Positions 34,273 to 46,633 are shown, counted from the first letter of the stretch. The stretch: 64,000 nt of DNA from Alphaproteobacteria bacterium 32-64-14 (GCA_002280725.1 NCEM01000013.1:62001-126000), one strand, 5' to 3'. Notes: generated from the sequence alone by a model not told the origin. Made by a program: numbers and translations.

Positions 34273-36564
34273 CTAAATCTTCAGCCCGAACTCGTCCGCG
34301 ACGCTTAACATTGCGTTACGTACCGACTGATCCTGACGGTCGAGGGCCGCCTGCACGCGCAGCGATAGCGTCTCCATGTCGACGGAGCGTATCAGCAGCT
34401 TGATCGGCGCAATCCGCGAGGCCTGCATGGATAACCTGCGATAACCGATCGCCACGAGCGCCAGCGCCTCCAGCGGCCGGCCGGCCGCCTCGCCGCAGAC
34501 GGTGATCGGCAGCTCCGCCTCGTCGGCGCGCTGGCGCATGCGCTGCAGCAGGCGCATCGCCGGGCGGCTCAACAGGTCGTAACGCCCCGAAAGACGGGCA
34601 TTGTCGCGGTCCGCGGCGAAGAAGAACTGCATCAGGTCGTTGGTGCCGATGGAGAGGAAATCGGCCTTGCCCTTGAGGCTGTCGATCGAAAACGCCAGCG
34701 AGGGCGTCTCCACCATGGCGCCGACCTGAAGCCTGTTCGGCAGGTCGCGGCCGAACTTGATCGCCCATTCCATTTCGCTGTCGACAAGACGGCGCGCCGC
34801 CTCGAACTCCTCGACGTTCGTGACCATGGGGAACATCAAACGCAGCGTCTTCCCACGCGAAGCGCGGATCAGCGCCCGCAGCTGGCGCCGGAAGAAGAAC
34901 GGGTGGTCCAGCGCCATGCGCAGCGCGCGCCAGCCCAGCGCCGGGTTCTCCTCACGCTCCCGCCGGCCCATGAAGGGCGCGATCTTGTCGCCGCCGAGGT
35001 CGATGGTGCGGAACACGACTGGACGATCCCCCGCCCGCTCAATGACCGATTTGTAGAAGGTCGACTGCTCGTCCAGGCCCGGCATGGTCTCGGACGCCAT
35101 GAACTGGAATTCGGTGCGGAACAGGCCGACGCCCTTGGCGCCCACCTCGTCCAGGTGGTCGAGGTCAAAGCTCAGGCCAGCATTTATGAACAGGTCGACC
35201 TCGACGCCGTCCGTCGTGGTCGCCGGCATGTCGCGCAACAGGGAAAGTTCGGCCCGTGCTTGTTGCGACAGGGCCATCCGCGCCTGGAAGTTGGCGATGA
35301 TCTCAGGGTTGGGGCGGATGTGGACCAGCCCGCCCTCGCCGTCGACGATCATGGCGTCGCCATCTTCGGCCCGCGTCACCAGACCCGTGAGGCCGCCCAC
35401 CGCCGGAACACCCATGGCGCGCGCGACGATGGCCGCGTGCGATCCGGCGCCCGCTTCTTCGAGGGCCACGCCCGCCAGACCAGCATCGCGATATTCCAGC
35501 AGTTCGGCCGGGCCGATGCGGCTTGCGACAAGGATCGAACCGGGCGGTGCGATGCGCGCGCCGCCATTGTCGCCGGCCAGTTGGCGCAGCAGGCGGTTTT
35601 CGAGGTCTTCAAGATCGTGCAACCGCTCGCGCAGCAGCGAGTCCCGCGCGCTCTCCAGCCGTGCCCGGTGTTCCCGGCGCACGCGATCAACGGCCGCTTC
35701 CGCCGACAGGCCCGAGCGGACGGCCTCGACCAGCCGGGCCTCCCAGCTCGGGTCATGCGCGAACAGGCGATAGGTCTCCAGCACGTCGCGGCTTTCGCCG
35801 AACAGGACGGGCCCCGCGCGGGTCAGCATGGCGTCGATCGAGTTGCGCAGCGCCTCCAGCGCATCGTTGAGGCGCAGCTCCTCCGCGTCCGCATCGGCGG
35901 CGAAAAGGCGGGCGGGCGGCACGACCGGGTCGTAGAGATGTACCTTCCCGAGCGCGAGACCCTCGTTCAGCGTCCGGCCACGCAGCTCCACAGGCCGCGT
36001 CTGGCGCAGGGAGGCGCTAAGCGAATCCGCGGAGGCCGCCACCAGCTCGGCCAGCACCATGGCCACCGTCTGCAGCGCTTCGGCTTCTTCATCGTCATAG
36101 GCGCGCTCGGTGCGGTTCTGCACGACCAGCACGCCCAGCACCCGGCCGCCGCGCAGGATCGGCACGCCGAGGAAGGAGTGGAACGGATCCTCGCCCGTTT
36201 CCGGGCGATACGAAAAGCGGGGGTGAGAGAAGGCGTCGGTCAGGCGCAGCGGCCGCGCGGTCGCCGAAACGAGGCCGACGAGGCCCTCATTCTCCTTCAT
36301 GCGCGTGCGGCCAACGGCTTCAGGCCGCAGGCCCTGCGTCGCCATCAGCAACAGCGCTTCGTCCTCTGTCTTCAGGTAGATCGAGCAGACATCCGCCACC
36401 ATCGTGTTGGCGATCAGCTCGACCACGCGCTCGAGACGCTTGGGATCCTGCGCCTGGTTGGCCATCAGGGCGCGCAGGCGCGACAGCAGAAGCTTGGCGC
36501 CGCCGCCTGACGGCGGACGCGGCGGTTGTCCGCCCTTCTCTCCCTGTCTTCCGCGATCGCTCAC
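34273..36564 (-). CDS. ptsP: phosphoenolpyruvate-protein phosphotransferase PtsP (EI-Ntr)
   Basis: 763 residues. GAF domain at about 45-165 (nitrogen-sensing), then enzyme I. H376 in GAGSHAAIVARAMG is the phospho-histidine. The C-terminal PEP-binding barrel shows GVGLFRTEFQFM, ENPALGWRALR, FPMVTNVEEF, GAMVETPSLAF and SIGTNDLMQFFFAADRD. It starts the nitrogen phosphotransferase cascade to NPr and EIIA-Ntr. In many alphaproteobacteria ptsP follows lysC directly; here a plus-strand pectinesterase gene lies between them. Confidence 0.96.
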   Translation of the reverse strand: MSDRGRQGEKGGQPPRPPSGGGAKLLLSRLRALMANQAQDPKRLERVVELIANTMVADVCSIYLKTEDEALLLMATQGLRPEAVGRTRMKENEGLVGLVSATARPLRLTDAFSHPRFSYRPETGEDPFHSFLGVPILRGGRVLGVLVVQNRTERAYDDEEAEALQTVAMVLAELVAASADSLSASLRQTRPVELRGRTLNEGLALGKVHLYDPVVPPARLFAADADAEELRLNDALEALRNSIDAMLTRAGPVLFGESRDVLETYRLFAHDPSWEARLVEAVRSGLSAEAAVDRVRREHRARLESARDSLLRERLHDLEDLENRLLRQLAGDNGGARIAPPGSILVASRIGPAELLEYRDAGLAGVALEEAGAGSHAAIVARAMGVPAVGGLTGLVTRAEDGDAMIVDGEGGLVHIRPNPEIIANFQARMALSQQARAELSLLRDMPATTTDGVEVDLFINAGLSFDLDHLDEVGAKGVGLFRTEFQFMASETMPGLDEQSTFYKSVIERAGDRPVVFRTIDLGGDKIAPFMGRREREENPALGWRALRMALDHPFFFRRQLRALIRASRGKTLRLMFPMVTNVEEFEAARRLVDSEMEWAIKFGRDLPNRLQVGAMVETPSLAFSIDSLKGKADFLSIGTNDLMQFFFAADRDNARLSGRYDLLSRPAMRLLQRMRQRADEAELPITVCGEAAGRPLEALALVAIGYRRLSMQASRIAPIKLLIRSVDMETLSLRVQAALDRQDQSVRNAMLSVADEFGLKI

Positions 36565-36802
36565 GAAGGCTCCTGCCTGACCCTATCGGGGTGCTGGACT
36601 CGCGCTGTACCTGATTATGCAGCGCACGTCATGCCAGCCGCCAATAACGAACAAAGCATGTCTTTCGCGCGTGCGGCGTAGACAAAAAACAGTGGAGATC
36701 GGCGCAACACGAGACGGTGACCCGCGCGGAGGCTGCTTCCGGCGCGCGTGATCGCCGGCTAGGCATCTACGGTCTGACGGGACCGCCAAGCGGAGCACTG
36801 GA

Positions 36803-38317
36803 ATGGCCGCCAACCTGCGCATCTGGCTTGCCGGGCTGTTCCTGGCCTTGCCACTGGCGGCCTGCGCGATGGACGGCCCGGTCGAACCCGCGCCCGGCGC
36901 GCCTTTGCTGTTCCCTGCCAACGGCGCCCGGAACGTCAATCCAGACACGCATCTGGTTTTGACCTTCGCCAGTCCGCCCCGCATCGGAACCAGCGGACTG
37001 ATCCGTATCTTTGACGCAGAAACGGGAACCCTGGCCGATACACTCGACATGAGCGTGCCCACCTCGCCCAACCCCACTGGCCGGTCATCCGCCGCCAACG
37101 AAGCCGAGCGGCAGGCGCAAGGCGCCTCGGCCGCGATGACTGACTATCAGGTCACCACCATCGGCGGCACGGACTTCCACTTCTTCCCGATCATCGTGCG
37201 CGGAACCACCGCCACGATCTATCCCCACACCGGCAGGCTGACCTATGGCCGGACCTATCGCGTCACCCTCGATCCCGGCGTGCTGGTCGGCGAGGATGTC
37301 TCCGGCGTCACGACATGGACCTTCACGACCAAGGCGACGGCGCCGTCAGCGAACAGCACCCGCCTCGTGGTCGCCGCCGACGGATCAGGCGACTTCAACA
37401 CCGTGCAGGGCGCCATCGACTGGGCGCCCGCCACGCCCGCAAGCCCGGTCGAGATCGCTATCCGCAACGGGACTTACGAAGAACTCATCTTCATGCGCGG
37501 CAAGTCAAACCTCACCTTGCGGGGCGAAAGTCGCGATGGCGTGATCGTCACCTACCCCAACAACAGCGCCTTCAACCCTCCGCGCGGCGGGCCCTCGCGC
37601 CGCCCGGCCTTCTCGATCTACGAGTCGACCCGCATCCAGCTCTCCACCTTCACGATCAACAACACCTTCATCGGTCAGGCCGAAGCGCTGCTGGTGCGCG
37701 GCGAAAAGATCGTGATCGACCGCATGACGCTGAACGGATCGGGCGATGCGCTCACCACCTACGGCACGATCTACATGGTCGATTCCAAACTCACCGGCGA
37801 TGGCGACACCATCCTGGGTTATGCCGCCCTGTTCTGCCTGCGCTGCGAGGTGCACTCCGTCGGCCCGTTCACCTGGACGCGCACACCCGAAGGCAGCCAC
37901 GGCAATGTCTTCGTGGACTCCTCCTTCATCGGCATCGACCGCCCCCTGCCCTGGACCATCAAGCCCGATGGCGCGGGCGGACAGATCGCCAGCAAGGCGC
38001 TCGCCCGCCTGCCGCGCAATGGAGCCACCGGCGCGCCCGGCGCCAACTTTCCGCACGCCGAAATGGTGGTGATCAATTCGCGGATGGACGGCGTGCCGCC
38101 CGAAGGCTGGGGCCCCGTGCAGGACCCGCCGGATTTTGACAGCTCGAACGTGCGCTTCTGGGAACACGGTACGCGCGGGCTGGACGGCAAACCCGCAGAC
38201 GTCTCCCAGCGCCACCCCATCGTGCGCCAGCTCACGCTGCCCGCAGACGCTGCGATCATCGCAGACTACCGGCGCCCGGAGTTCGTGCTGGGCGGTTGGA
38301 CGCCGGTTGTGCGTTAG
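36803..38317 (+). CDS. pectinesterase-family lipoprotein with N-terminal Ig-like domain
   Basis: 504 residues. The lipobox is LALPLAAC (Cys near 21). Residues 35-175 are an SbsA-type Ig-like domain (FPANGARNVNPDTHLVLTFAS ... TTWTFTTKA). The rest is a right-handed beta-helix of the pectin methylesterase family: VVAADGSGDFNTVQGAIDWAP, then GDGDTILGYAALFC, where the Asp fills the place of the catalytic DFIFG acid. It would demethylate pectin-like polymers at the cell surface. The stop lies two bases from the lysC stop. Its position between lysC and ptsP suggests acquisition. Confidence 0.87.
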   Translation: MAANLRIWLAGLFLALPLAACAMDGPVEPAPGAPLLFPANGARNVNPDTHLVLTFASPPRIGTSGLIRIFDAETGTLADTLDMSVPTSPNPTGRSSAANEAERQAQGASAAMTDYQVTTIGGTDFHFFPIIVRGTTATIYPHTGRLTYGRTYRVTLDPGVLVGEDVSGVTTWTFTTKATAPSANSTRLVVAADGSGDFNTVQGAIDWAPATPASPVEIAIRNGTYEELIFMRGKSNLTLRGESRDGVIVTYPNNSAFNPPRGGPSRRPAFSIYESTRIQLSTFTINNTFIGQAEALLVRGEKIVIDRMTLNGSGDALTTYGTIYMVDSKLTGDGDTILGYAALFCLRCEVHSVGPFTWTRTPEGSHGNVFVDSSFIGIDRPLPWTIKPDGAGGQIASKALARLPRNGATGAPGANFPHAEMVVINSRMDGVPPEGWGPVQDPPDFDSSNVRFWEHGTRGLDGKPADVSQRHPIVRQLTLPADAAIIADYRRPEFVLGGWTPVVR

Positions 38318-38318
38318 C

Positions 38319-39569
38319 TCAATCCGAATCCAGCCCATACGCCGTGTGCAGCGCGCGCACGGCCAGCTCGGTATAGGACGCATCGATCAGCACGGAGATC
38401 TTGATCTCCGATGTCGAGATGACCTGGATGTTGATGCCCTTGGACGACAGCGCCTGGAACATCGTCTTGGCGACGCCCGCATGGCTGCGCATGCCAACGC
38501 CGATCACCGAGACCTTGGCCACATCGCGCGCAACCGACAGGCTTTCATAGCCCACCTTGCCGTTCAGCTTTTCCAGCACGGCGCTGGCGTGGGCCGCGTC
38601 GCGGTCCGGGCAGGTGAACACGATGTTCTGGCGGCCCTCGGTCTTGGCGGACGCCTGTACGATCATGTCGACGTTGACGCCCGCATCGGCCAGCGCGCCG
38701 AAGATGGTGGCGGCGACGCCCGGATGGTCTTCCACGCCGATCATGCTGAACTTGGCTTCGTCCCGCGAATAGGCGACGCCGCTGACAACCTGCTTTTCCA
38801 CGATCTGATCCTCATCGCACACGAGCGTTCCGGTATTGGGTGAAGGCACGGGGCCTTCGAAGGACGACAGCACGCGCACCGGAACGCGATGGTTCATCGC
38901 CAGTTCGACTGAGCGGGTCTGCAGCACCTTCGCGCCGAGAGAGGCCAGCTCCAGCATCTCTTCGTAAGAAATCTTCTCCAGCCGCCGCGCCTTCGACGTG
39001 ATGCGCGGGTCGGTTGTGTAGACGCCATCGACGTCCGTATAGATATCGCAGAGCGAGGCTTTCAGCGCCGCCGCAACGGCCACCGCCGACGTATCCGATC
39101 CGCCCCGGCCCAGCGTCGAGACACGGCCCTTCTCGTCCACGCCCTGGAAGCCGGCCACGACAGCGATCTCGCCGCTATCGACCGAGCGGATGAATTCCGG
39201 ATTGTCGCAGCCCGTGATGCGCGCCTTGCCGTGCGCCTCGTCGGTCGCAAGCTTCAGCTGCCAGCCAAGCCACGACCGCGCCTTCAGACCCTTGCGGCGC
39301 AGCGCCAGCGCCAGAAGCCCGGCCGTCACCTGCTCGCCCGAGGCGACCACCACGTCGTATTCGTCGTCGTAATCCTTGCCGTGCAGGTCCGGCCCGGCCG
39401 CGCCCTTGGTCCATTCGACCAGCTGGTTCGTCGTACCCGACATGGCCGAGACGACCACAGCAATCGCGCGCGTTTCCGCACGGCGCGCCGCCACGATATC
39501 CGCCACATGGGCGATCCGTTCGAGGTTGGCGACCGAGGTTCCGCCGAATTTCAGCACCAGGCGATTCAT
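38319..39569 (-). CDS. lysC: aspartate kinase
   Basis: 416 residues. It phosphorylates aspartate at the entry to Lys, Thr, Met and diaminopimelate synthesis. The kinase motif is VLKFGGTSVANLERI at the N-terminus, then VVSAMSGTTNQL, GRGGSDTSAVAVAAAL and DIYTDVDGVYTTDP. Two ACT domains (about 270-415; SMIGVEDHPGVAATIFGALA and SVIGVGMRSHAGVAKTMFQAL) mark the feedback-controlled form. The start MNRLVLKFGG is chosen because the fold begins there. Confidence 0.96.
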   Translation of the reverse strand: MNRLVLKFGGTSVANLERIAHVADIVAARRAETRAIAVVVSAMSGTTNQLVEWTKGAAGPDLHGKDYDDEYDVVVASGEQVTAGLLALALRRKGLKARSWLGWQLKLATDEAHGKARITGCDNPEFIRSVDSGEIAVVAGFQGVDEKGRVSTLGRGGSDTSAVAVAAALKASLCDIYTDVDGVYTTDPRITSKARRLEKISYEEMLELASLGAKVLQTRSVELAMNHRVPVRVLSSFEGPVPSPNTGTLVCDEDQIVEKQVVSGVAYSRDEAKFSMIGVEDHPGVAATIFGALADAGVNVDMIVQASAKTEGRQNIVFTCPDRDAAHASAVLEKLNGKVGYESLSVARDVAKVSVIGVGMRSHAGVAKTMFQALSSKGINIQVISTSEIKISVLIDASYTELAVRALHTAYGLDSD

Positions 39570-39657
39570 CGCAGGGGCAAGTCCTTCCCGTTTGCGCGAG
39601 GCCACAAGCCTCCGCGCGCGACGCCCTATAGGGGCGCTACGCCGTCAGGGCAAGAAC

Positions 39658-40071
39658 TCACCCAGAACTGCGGCATTCCACCGTGGGCTTGGCAGGCCAC
39701 CCTTTGGAAACCACCTCGTCGGCTACCTGACCATCCACGATATTGAACAGCCGCAGTGTGAAATCTGGCTCCAAGCGTACATGATAGGTAGAGGCCGGAG
39801 GATCGCCACCGTCTCGGCGCGCCTGGGCAACGGCCACATCGACCTGCTCATACCGATAGGAACAGGGCCCCGCATCCAGTATCCGGTAGGAAAGGAGCGG
39901 CAGGGGCCCGGTGATCTGTCCTGCAGGCGCCCGGAGTGTTTTCCCGACCTGATCGCGTAGGACGACCTCATAAGCGGTCCGGTTATCCAACTCAATATCA
40001 GGCAACCGCGAGCAGGACGCGGCGAGCATTGCCGTGGTTATCAAACCTGCCACACAGACCACGGACCTCAT
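39658..40071 (-). CDS. hypothetical lipoprotein, 137 residues
   Basis: The signal VAGLITTAMLAASC gives a lipidated Cys near residue 19. The mature part is short, with LDNRTAYEVVLRDQVGKTLRAPAG, PCSYRYEQVDVAVAQ and VADEVVSKGWPAKPTVECRSSG, probably one disulfide. The start MRSVVCVAG is the likely one; an alternative 8 codons upstream exists. It is divergent from ubiG, and GC content in the gene is a little lower than in its neighbours. No family is recognised. Confidence 0.65.
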   Translation of the reverse strand: MRSVVCVAGLITTAMLAASCSRLPDIELDNRTAYEVVLRDQVGKTLRAPAGQITGPLPLLSYRILDAGPCSYRYEQVDVAVAQARRDGGDPPASTYHVRLEPDFTLRLFNIVDGQVADEVVSKGWPAKPTVECRSSG

Positions 40072-40181
40072 CGTCAGGCGAACTCCCCATCCCATATAAG
40101 ACGCAAATGCGTGCGTTCTGTTTGCCAAATGGCTACAGGATGGCGCGGACGGAAATGTGGCGACCCGCCAAGGAGACATAC

Positions 40182-40894
40182 GTGGCGAAGACCCTCGCGC
40201 GAGACACTACCATCCCGGAATCGCCCAGCGTCGATCCCGCCGAGATCGACAAGTTCCGCGCCATGGCGGCGGACTGGTGGTCGCCCACCGGCAAGTTCGC
40301 GCCCCTGACGCCAATGCGAAGAAGCCGCTGGAAGCCCTGCGCCTGCTGGATGCGGGCTGCGGCGGCGGCCTCGTCACCGAGCCGATGGCGCGGCTGGGCG
40401 CACACGCCGTGGGCATCGATGCGGGCGACGCCAACATCAAGGCCGCCAAGGTGCATGCCAACGAACTCGAGATCGACGCCGACTATCGCGTCGGCACAGT
40501 CGAGGGGCTCCTTGCCGCCGGCGAGCCCAAGTTCGACATCGTCCTCGCCCTTGAAGTCATCGAGCACGTGCAGGACCCCGCCCGCTTCCTCGCCGACTGC
40601 GCCGCCCTCACCGCGCCGGGCGGCCTGCTCATCATGGCGACGCTGAACCGCACGCCCCAGGCCTTCGCCCTCGCCATCGTCGGCGCAGAGCACGTGCTGC
40701 GCTGGCTGCCCCCCGGCACGCACGACTGGAAGAAGTTCGTGACGCCGGAAGAATCCCGCGCGGCGCTCACCGGCGCCGGCATGGAGATCGGCGAGAGCGT
40801 CGGCGTCTCCTTCTCGCCGCTCACCGGCAAGTGGAGCCGCAGCCGCGACCTCTCCGTGAACTACATGATCACGGCCCAGAAGCCGAAAGGCTGA
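40182..40894 (+). pseudogene. ubiG: ubiquinone biosynthesis O-methyltransferase, internal deletion and frameshift
   Basis: The gene starts at GTG 40182, with AGGAGA five bases before. The first 42 codons give the UbiG N-terminus (SVDPAEIDKFRAMAADWW, then TGKFAPL). Here the frame breaks at about 40307. The shifted frame continues DANAKKPLEALRLLDAGCGG and runs to a normal C-terminus (ALEVIEHVQDP, WSRSRDLSVNYM). Intact UbiG has about 20-25 more residues (the LH...NP.R..YI region) between these parts, so a non-triplet segment appears lost, probably between CCCTG direct repeats. UbiG methylates two ubiquinone intermediates, so a null allele is surprising; an assembly error is the other explanation. 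Confidence 0.82.
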
Positions 40895-40896
40895 CG

Positions 40897-41502
40897 ATGG
40901 CGATCGAGACCCCCGAAGCGATCCTGTCCTTCTGGCTTGAGGACGTAACCGCGCATCCCGAAAAACTCGGCGCGCAGATGAAGCGCTGGTACTCAGGCGG
41001 CAAGCCGCTCGACGCCGAAATCACGCAGCGCTTCGGCGCCACAGTGGATGCCCTCGCCAGCGGTCTAGCCCAGACATGGGCGTCGCAAGCCCCGCGCCAG
41101 CGCCTTGCGGCGATCATCGCGCTCGACCAGTTCAGCCGTTCCATCCATCGCAACTCACCCAACGCCTTCGCGAGCGACCCGCTGGCCCTGCGCATCGCGA
41201 AGGACGCCATCGCGAAGGGGGACGACAAGACGCTTCACCCGATCGAACGCATCTTCCTCTTCATGCCGTTCGAACACGCCGAGGACATGGCCGCACAACG
41301 CGAAGCCATCCGCCTGTTCGAAGCCCTGCAGGCCGACGCAACAGACCACACGCGCGAGGCGTTCAAGTCCGCACTGGACTACGCCCACCGCCACGCCGAC
41401 GTGATCGCAAAATTCGGCCGCTTCCCGCATCGCAACGATGCGCTGGGCCGCGCTTCAACGCGGGAAGAACGGGTCTGGGTGAAACAGCGCGGCGGTTTTT
41501 GA
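40897..41502 (+). CDS. DUF924 family protein
   Basis: 201 residues of the DUF924 family (TPR-like helical fold). The diagnostic core is LAAIIALDQFSRSIHRNSPNAFASDPLAL, then LHPIERIFLFMPFEHAED and YAHRHADVIAKFGRFPHRNDALGR. Its biochemical role is not established. It starts three bases after the ubiG stop and is probably cotranscribed with it. Confidence 0.92.
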   Translation: MAIETPEAILSFWLEDVTAHPEKLGAQMKRWYSGGKPLDAEITQRFGATVDALASGLAQTWASQAPRQRLAAIIALDQFSRSIHRNSPNAFASDPLALRIAKDAIAKGDDKTLHPIERIFLFMPFEHAEDMAAQREAIRLFEALQADATDHTREAFKSALDYAHRHADVIAKFGRFPHRNDALGRASTREERVWVKQRGGF

Positions 41503-41743
41503 CCCGCTTCTAGAACGGCAACACGCTGCCGAACGCTCCACCAAGCGAGACTGCTGCCAGCATCAAGCCTGCGGTCGCAATCGCCGCCCAGATCGCAAAC
41601 TTTCGAACAGTCGTGGCGCTGAAGTCCCTTCAAAGGGCACGCAACGCGAACCCGCGCGCAGCTTCCCTATCCCATGAATGATTGCGACAGGGTCGCGAGT
41701 CTCAGCCTTTCCCGACCAGCGCCAGCCACTCGTCCTCTGTCAG
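41503..41743. other. intergenic region, no clear gene
   Basis: 241 bp between convergent genes. On the minus strand a frame reading VRKFAIWAAIATAGLMLAA (near 41530-41610) looks like a membrane segment but has no start codon in frame, so it may be a gene remnant. No terminator is obvious. Confidence 0.4.
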
Positions 41744-42321
41744 CTACTCCTTTAACGCGCCATCGGGGCTAAGGCGCTCCCAATCAGCGTACGAGACAAT
41801 AGGTACGCCAGCCGCGCGCGCTTTTGACGGCTTAGCAGCACTGCTGTTTGGATCGCTCGCGACCATTACCTTTATGCCCGGCTGCCAGTTGTCCACAGCG
41901 CGCCAGCCCCGCTCACGCGCTTCGCGGAGATAGTCGTCGCGCGGCTTTTCTCCATCGCCCGTGAAACACACTTTCGGGCGATCATCGTAATCACCACCAT
42001 ACTTCCATCGCAACCATAACACACCGCCCTTTGGCTCAGGTTCGGGATAGCCAAGCCAACGAAGATCTCGATCCCATCCGCTCTGTGGCAATCGCCGCCC
42101 GGCCAGCAATACCCAGCGAGTTCTTTCCCAGGTCAGTTTGGCGGCAACCCGGTCGTCCGGATGGATCGGCCCTTCCAGCTGCATCATCATGGTCGCCGCC
42201 AGATGGTCGCATATGTTGTCGGGAGCCGAGCCGCCGCACTCGCAAGCGGGTACGCCATCGGCCACTGAAATCGTGACATAACCGTCCATCGACCGCTTGC
42301 GGCATCGGAAGCCGATTTCCA

Positions 42322-42322
<1 letters not shown>
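41744..42322 (-). CDS. SWIM zinc finger and BRCT domain protein coupled to ligA
   Basis: 192 residues from the ATG at 42322, which overlaps the ligA stop by one base (TGATG). The N-terminal part carries the CxC...CxH pattern of a SWIM zinc finger (ACECGGSAPDNICDH). The middle is Trp- and Gly-rich (LRWLGYPEPEPKGGVLWLRW). Residues from about 110 to the end form a BRCT-like domain: PKVCFTGDGEKPRDDYLREA and KARAAGVPIVSYADWERL. The BRCT domain of LigA just upstream has the same outline. This suggests a DNA-nick or repair accessory made with the ligase, but that is inference. I know no named family with this combination. Confidence 0.75.
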
Positions 42323-44754
<2,432 letters not shown>

Positions 44755-44765
44755 TTAGCCGTCAC

Positions 44766-46460
44766 TCAGGCGCCCGCCAACAGCCTTCCCGCCGCCGCGC
44801 GCGCTTCGCGCGTCACGCTCGCGCCGGCCAGCATGCGGGCGATTTCTTCCTGCCGTTCCTTGCGCCCCAGTGGATCGATGGACGTGATGGTCCCGCCCTC
44901 AGACACGGCCTTGGAAACCCGCAACTGGCGCGCCGCCGCCGCCGCAACCTGTGGAGAGTGCGTGATCGCCAGCACCTGCCGCGCTTGCCCGAGCCGCGAC
45001 AGACGCTCTCCGATGGCCGCCGCCACCGCGCCGCCCACACCCATATCCGCCTCGTCGAACACCAGCGTCGGCGCGGGCGAGGCCCCCGCCAGACACACGC
45101 TTACCGCCAGTGCAAAGCGCGCCATCTCGCCGCCCGAGGCGATGCGCGCCAGCGGGCCGAAGCCCGCGCCCGGATTGGTCTCGATCTCGAAGGCCACATC
45201 GTCCTGCCCGGTCGGCCCCGCCTCCGCGCGCGGCGTCACTGCCACGCGGAACTTCGCCTTGCCCAGCTTCAGCGGCTCCAGCTCCTCGCCCACCGCCTTG
45301 GCCAGCTTCTTTGCCGCCGCCTGGCGCTTCGCGGTCAGGCGCGCCGCAGCCGCCTCATAGCCCCGCTGCGCCTCGGCCTCTTCCTTGATCGCCTGCGCAA
45401 GGCGCGTGTCGGCCTGCTCGATGCCTTCCAACTGCCTGCGGAATTTCTCGCGCAGCCCAGCCAGCCGATCCGGATCGACATCATGCTTCCGCGCCGCCGC
45501 CCGCAACGCGAACAGCCGCGTCTCGGCAACTTCGAGAGCGGCCGGCGAGAATTCACAGGCCTGCGCCGCCACATCCAGCGCCGCACGCGCCTCGCCCGCC
45601 TCGATCATCGCGCGCTCAAGCGCCTCGCAAGCCCCGCGCACACGCACCGCCAGTTCGCTGTTGGCCCCTTCCCCGGTCAGCGCAGGCGCCGCCAGCGCGC
45701 GCGACACCGCCCGGTTGGCATTGGCCAGCGCGTTCTCGACATTGGCCTTCGCGAGCGCATGGACCGCCGACTCCAGCCCCTCGGCCACGCGCTCGCCCGC
45801 CTGCATCGTCGCGCGATCGAGCGCCAGCGTCGCCGCCTCGTTCTCCTGCGGATCAAGATTATCGAGATCCTCCAGCGCATGCGCCAGCCATGTCCGCTCC
45901 GACACCACGCGCGATGCCTGCGCTTCCAGCTCCACGCGCGTCGCAGACGCCGTCCGCAGACGCGCCCACGCCTGAGATGTCTCGGCCAGCGCCGCATCGG
46001 CCTTCGCCCACGCGTCCAGCAGGCTGCGATGCCGCGCGGCATCCAGCAGGCCAAGGCCCTCATGCTGGGAATGAATGTCGGCCAGCAGCGCGCCAAGCTG
46101 GGCCGCCAGCCGCGCGCCGATCTGCCGGTCGTTCAGGAACGCCCGCGCCGTAGCCCCCCGGCGAACCGACCGCCGGAACACCAGCGGGTGCCCGGCATCG
46201 TCCTCGATGCCGCTCTCCGCCGCCAGCGTCCGCGCCGGATGATCGGGCGCGACATCAAAGGTCGCGACAACTTCCGCCACATCCGCCCCCGCGCGGATCA
46301 GGTCCTGCGCGCCCCGCCCGCCAAGGGCAAAGGCCAGCGCGCTCATCAGCACCGATTTCCCCGCCCCGGTTTCGCCCGTCAAAGCGGTGAATCCCTGCCC
46401 GGGCTCCAGATCGAGAGCCCGCACCAGCACGAAATCGCGAATGGACAGCGCCGTCAGCAT
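44766..46460 (-). CDS. recN: DNA repair protein RecN
   Basis: 564 residues, an SMC-like ATPase for double-strand-break repair. Walker A is in FTALTGETGAGKSVLMSALAF; the middle is an Ala/Glu/Arg-rich coiled coil (about 160-350). The C-terminal ABC signature region is GPLARIASGGEMARFALAVSV, and Walker B is PTLVFDEADMGVGG. The start MLTALSIRDFVLV is typical. It forms a bicistronic arrangement with ligA (20-bp gap). Confidence 0.96.
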   Translation of the reverse strand: MLTALSIRDFVLVRALDLEPGQGFTALTGETGAGKSVLMSALAFALGGRGAQDLIRAGADVAEVVATFDVAPDHPARTLAAESGIEDDAGHPLVFRRSVRRGATARAFLNDRQIGARLAAQLGALLADIHSQHEGLGLLDAARHRSLLDAWAKADAALAETSQAWARLRTASATRVELEAQASRVVSERTWLAHALEDLDNLDPQENEAATLALDRATMQAGERVAEGLESAVHALAKANVENALANANRAVSRALAAPALTGEGANSELAVRVRGACEALERAMIEAGEARAALDVAAQACEFSPAALEVAETRLFALRAAARKHDVDPDRLAGLREKFRRQLEGIEQADTRLAQAIKEEAEAQRGYEAAAARLTAKRQAAAKKLAKAVGEELEPLKLGKAKFRVAVTPRAEAGPTGQDDVAFEIETNPGAGFGPLARIASGGEMARFALAVSVCLAGASPAPTLVFDEADMGVGGAVAAAIGERLSRLGQARQVLAITHSPQVAAAAARQLRVSKAVSEGGTITSIDPLGRKERQEEIARMLAGASVTREARAAAGRLLAGA

Positions 46461-46633
46461 TCCACCTCCCTATCACGTTCAGAACAAAAAGAGAACATGA
46501 ATTCCGCAGCCCCTTAACCCCGGCATTTGCAGGGCTTTGGGAGAACGCAGTCGTGATGGTCTGCGCGCGTGACGCGCGCGTATAGTTTGGCGATAAGAGC
46601 GCAGCCGGCCGAGTCCGGACCTGGGAGAGACAC

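Noticed and set aside
34903..36510. 535-codon plus-strand open frame opposite ptsP.
   Set aside because: Antisense shadow of a strongly recognisable gene; the Arg/Gln/His-rich product is typical of GC-rich antisense frames.
41530..41620. Minus-strand membrane-like peptide VRKFAIWAAIATAGLMLAA.
   Set aside because: No start codon in frame between the upstream stop and the hydrophobic stretch; kept only as a note on the intergenic region.
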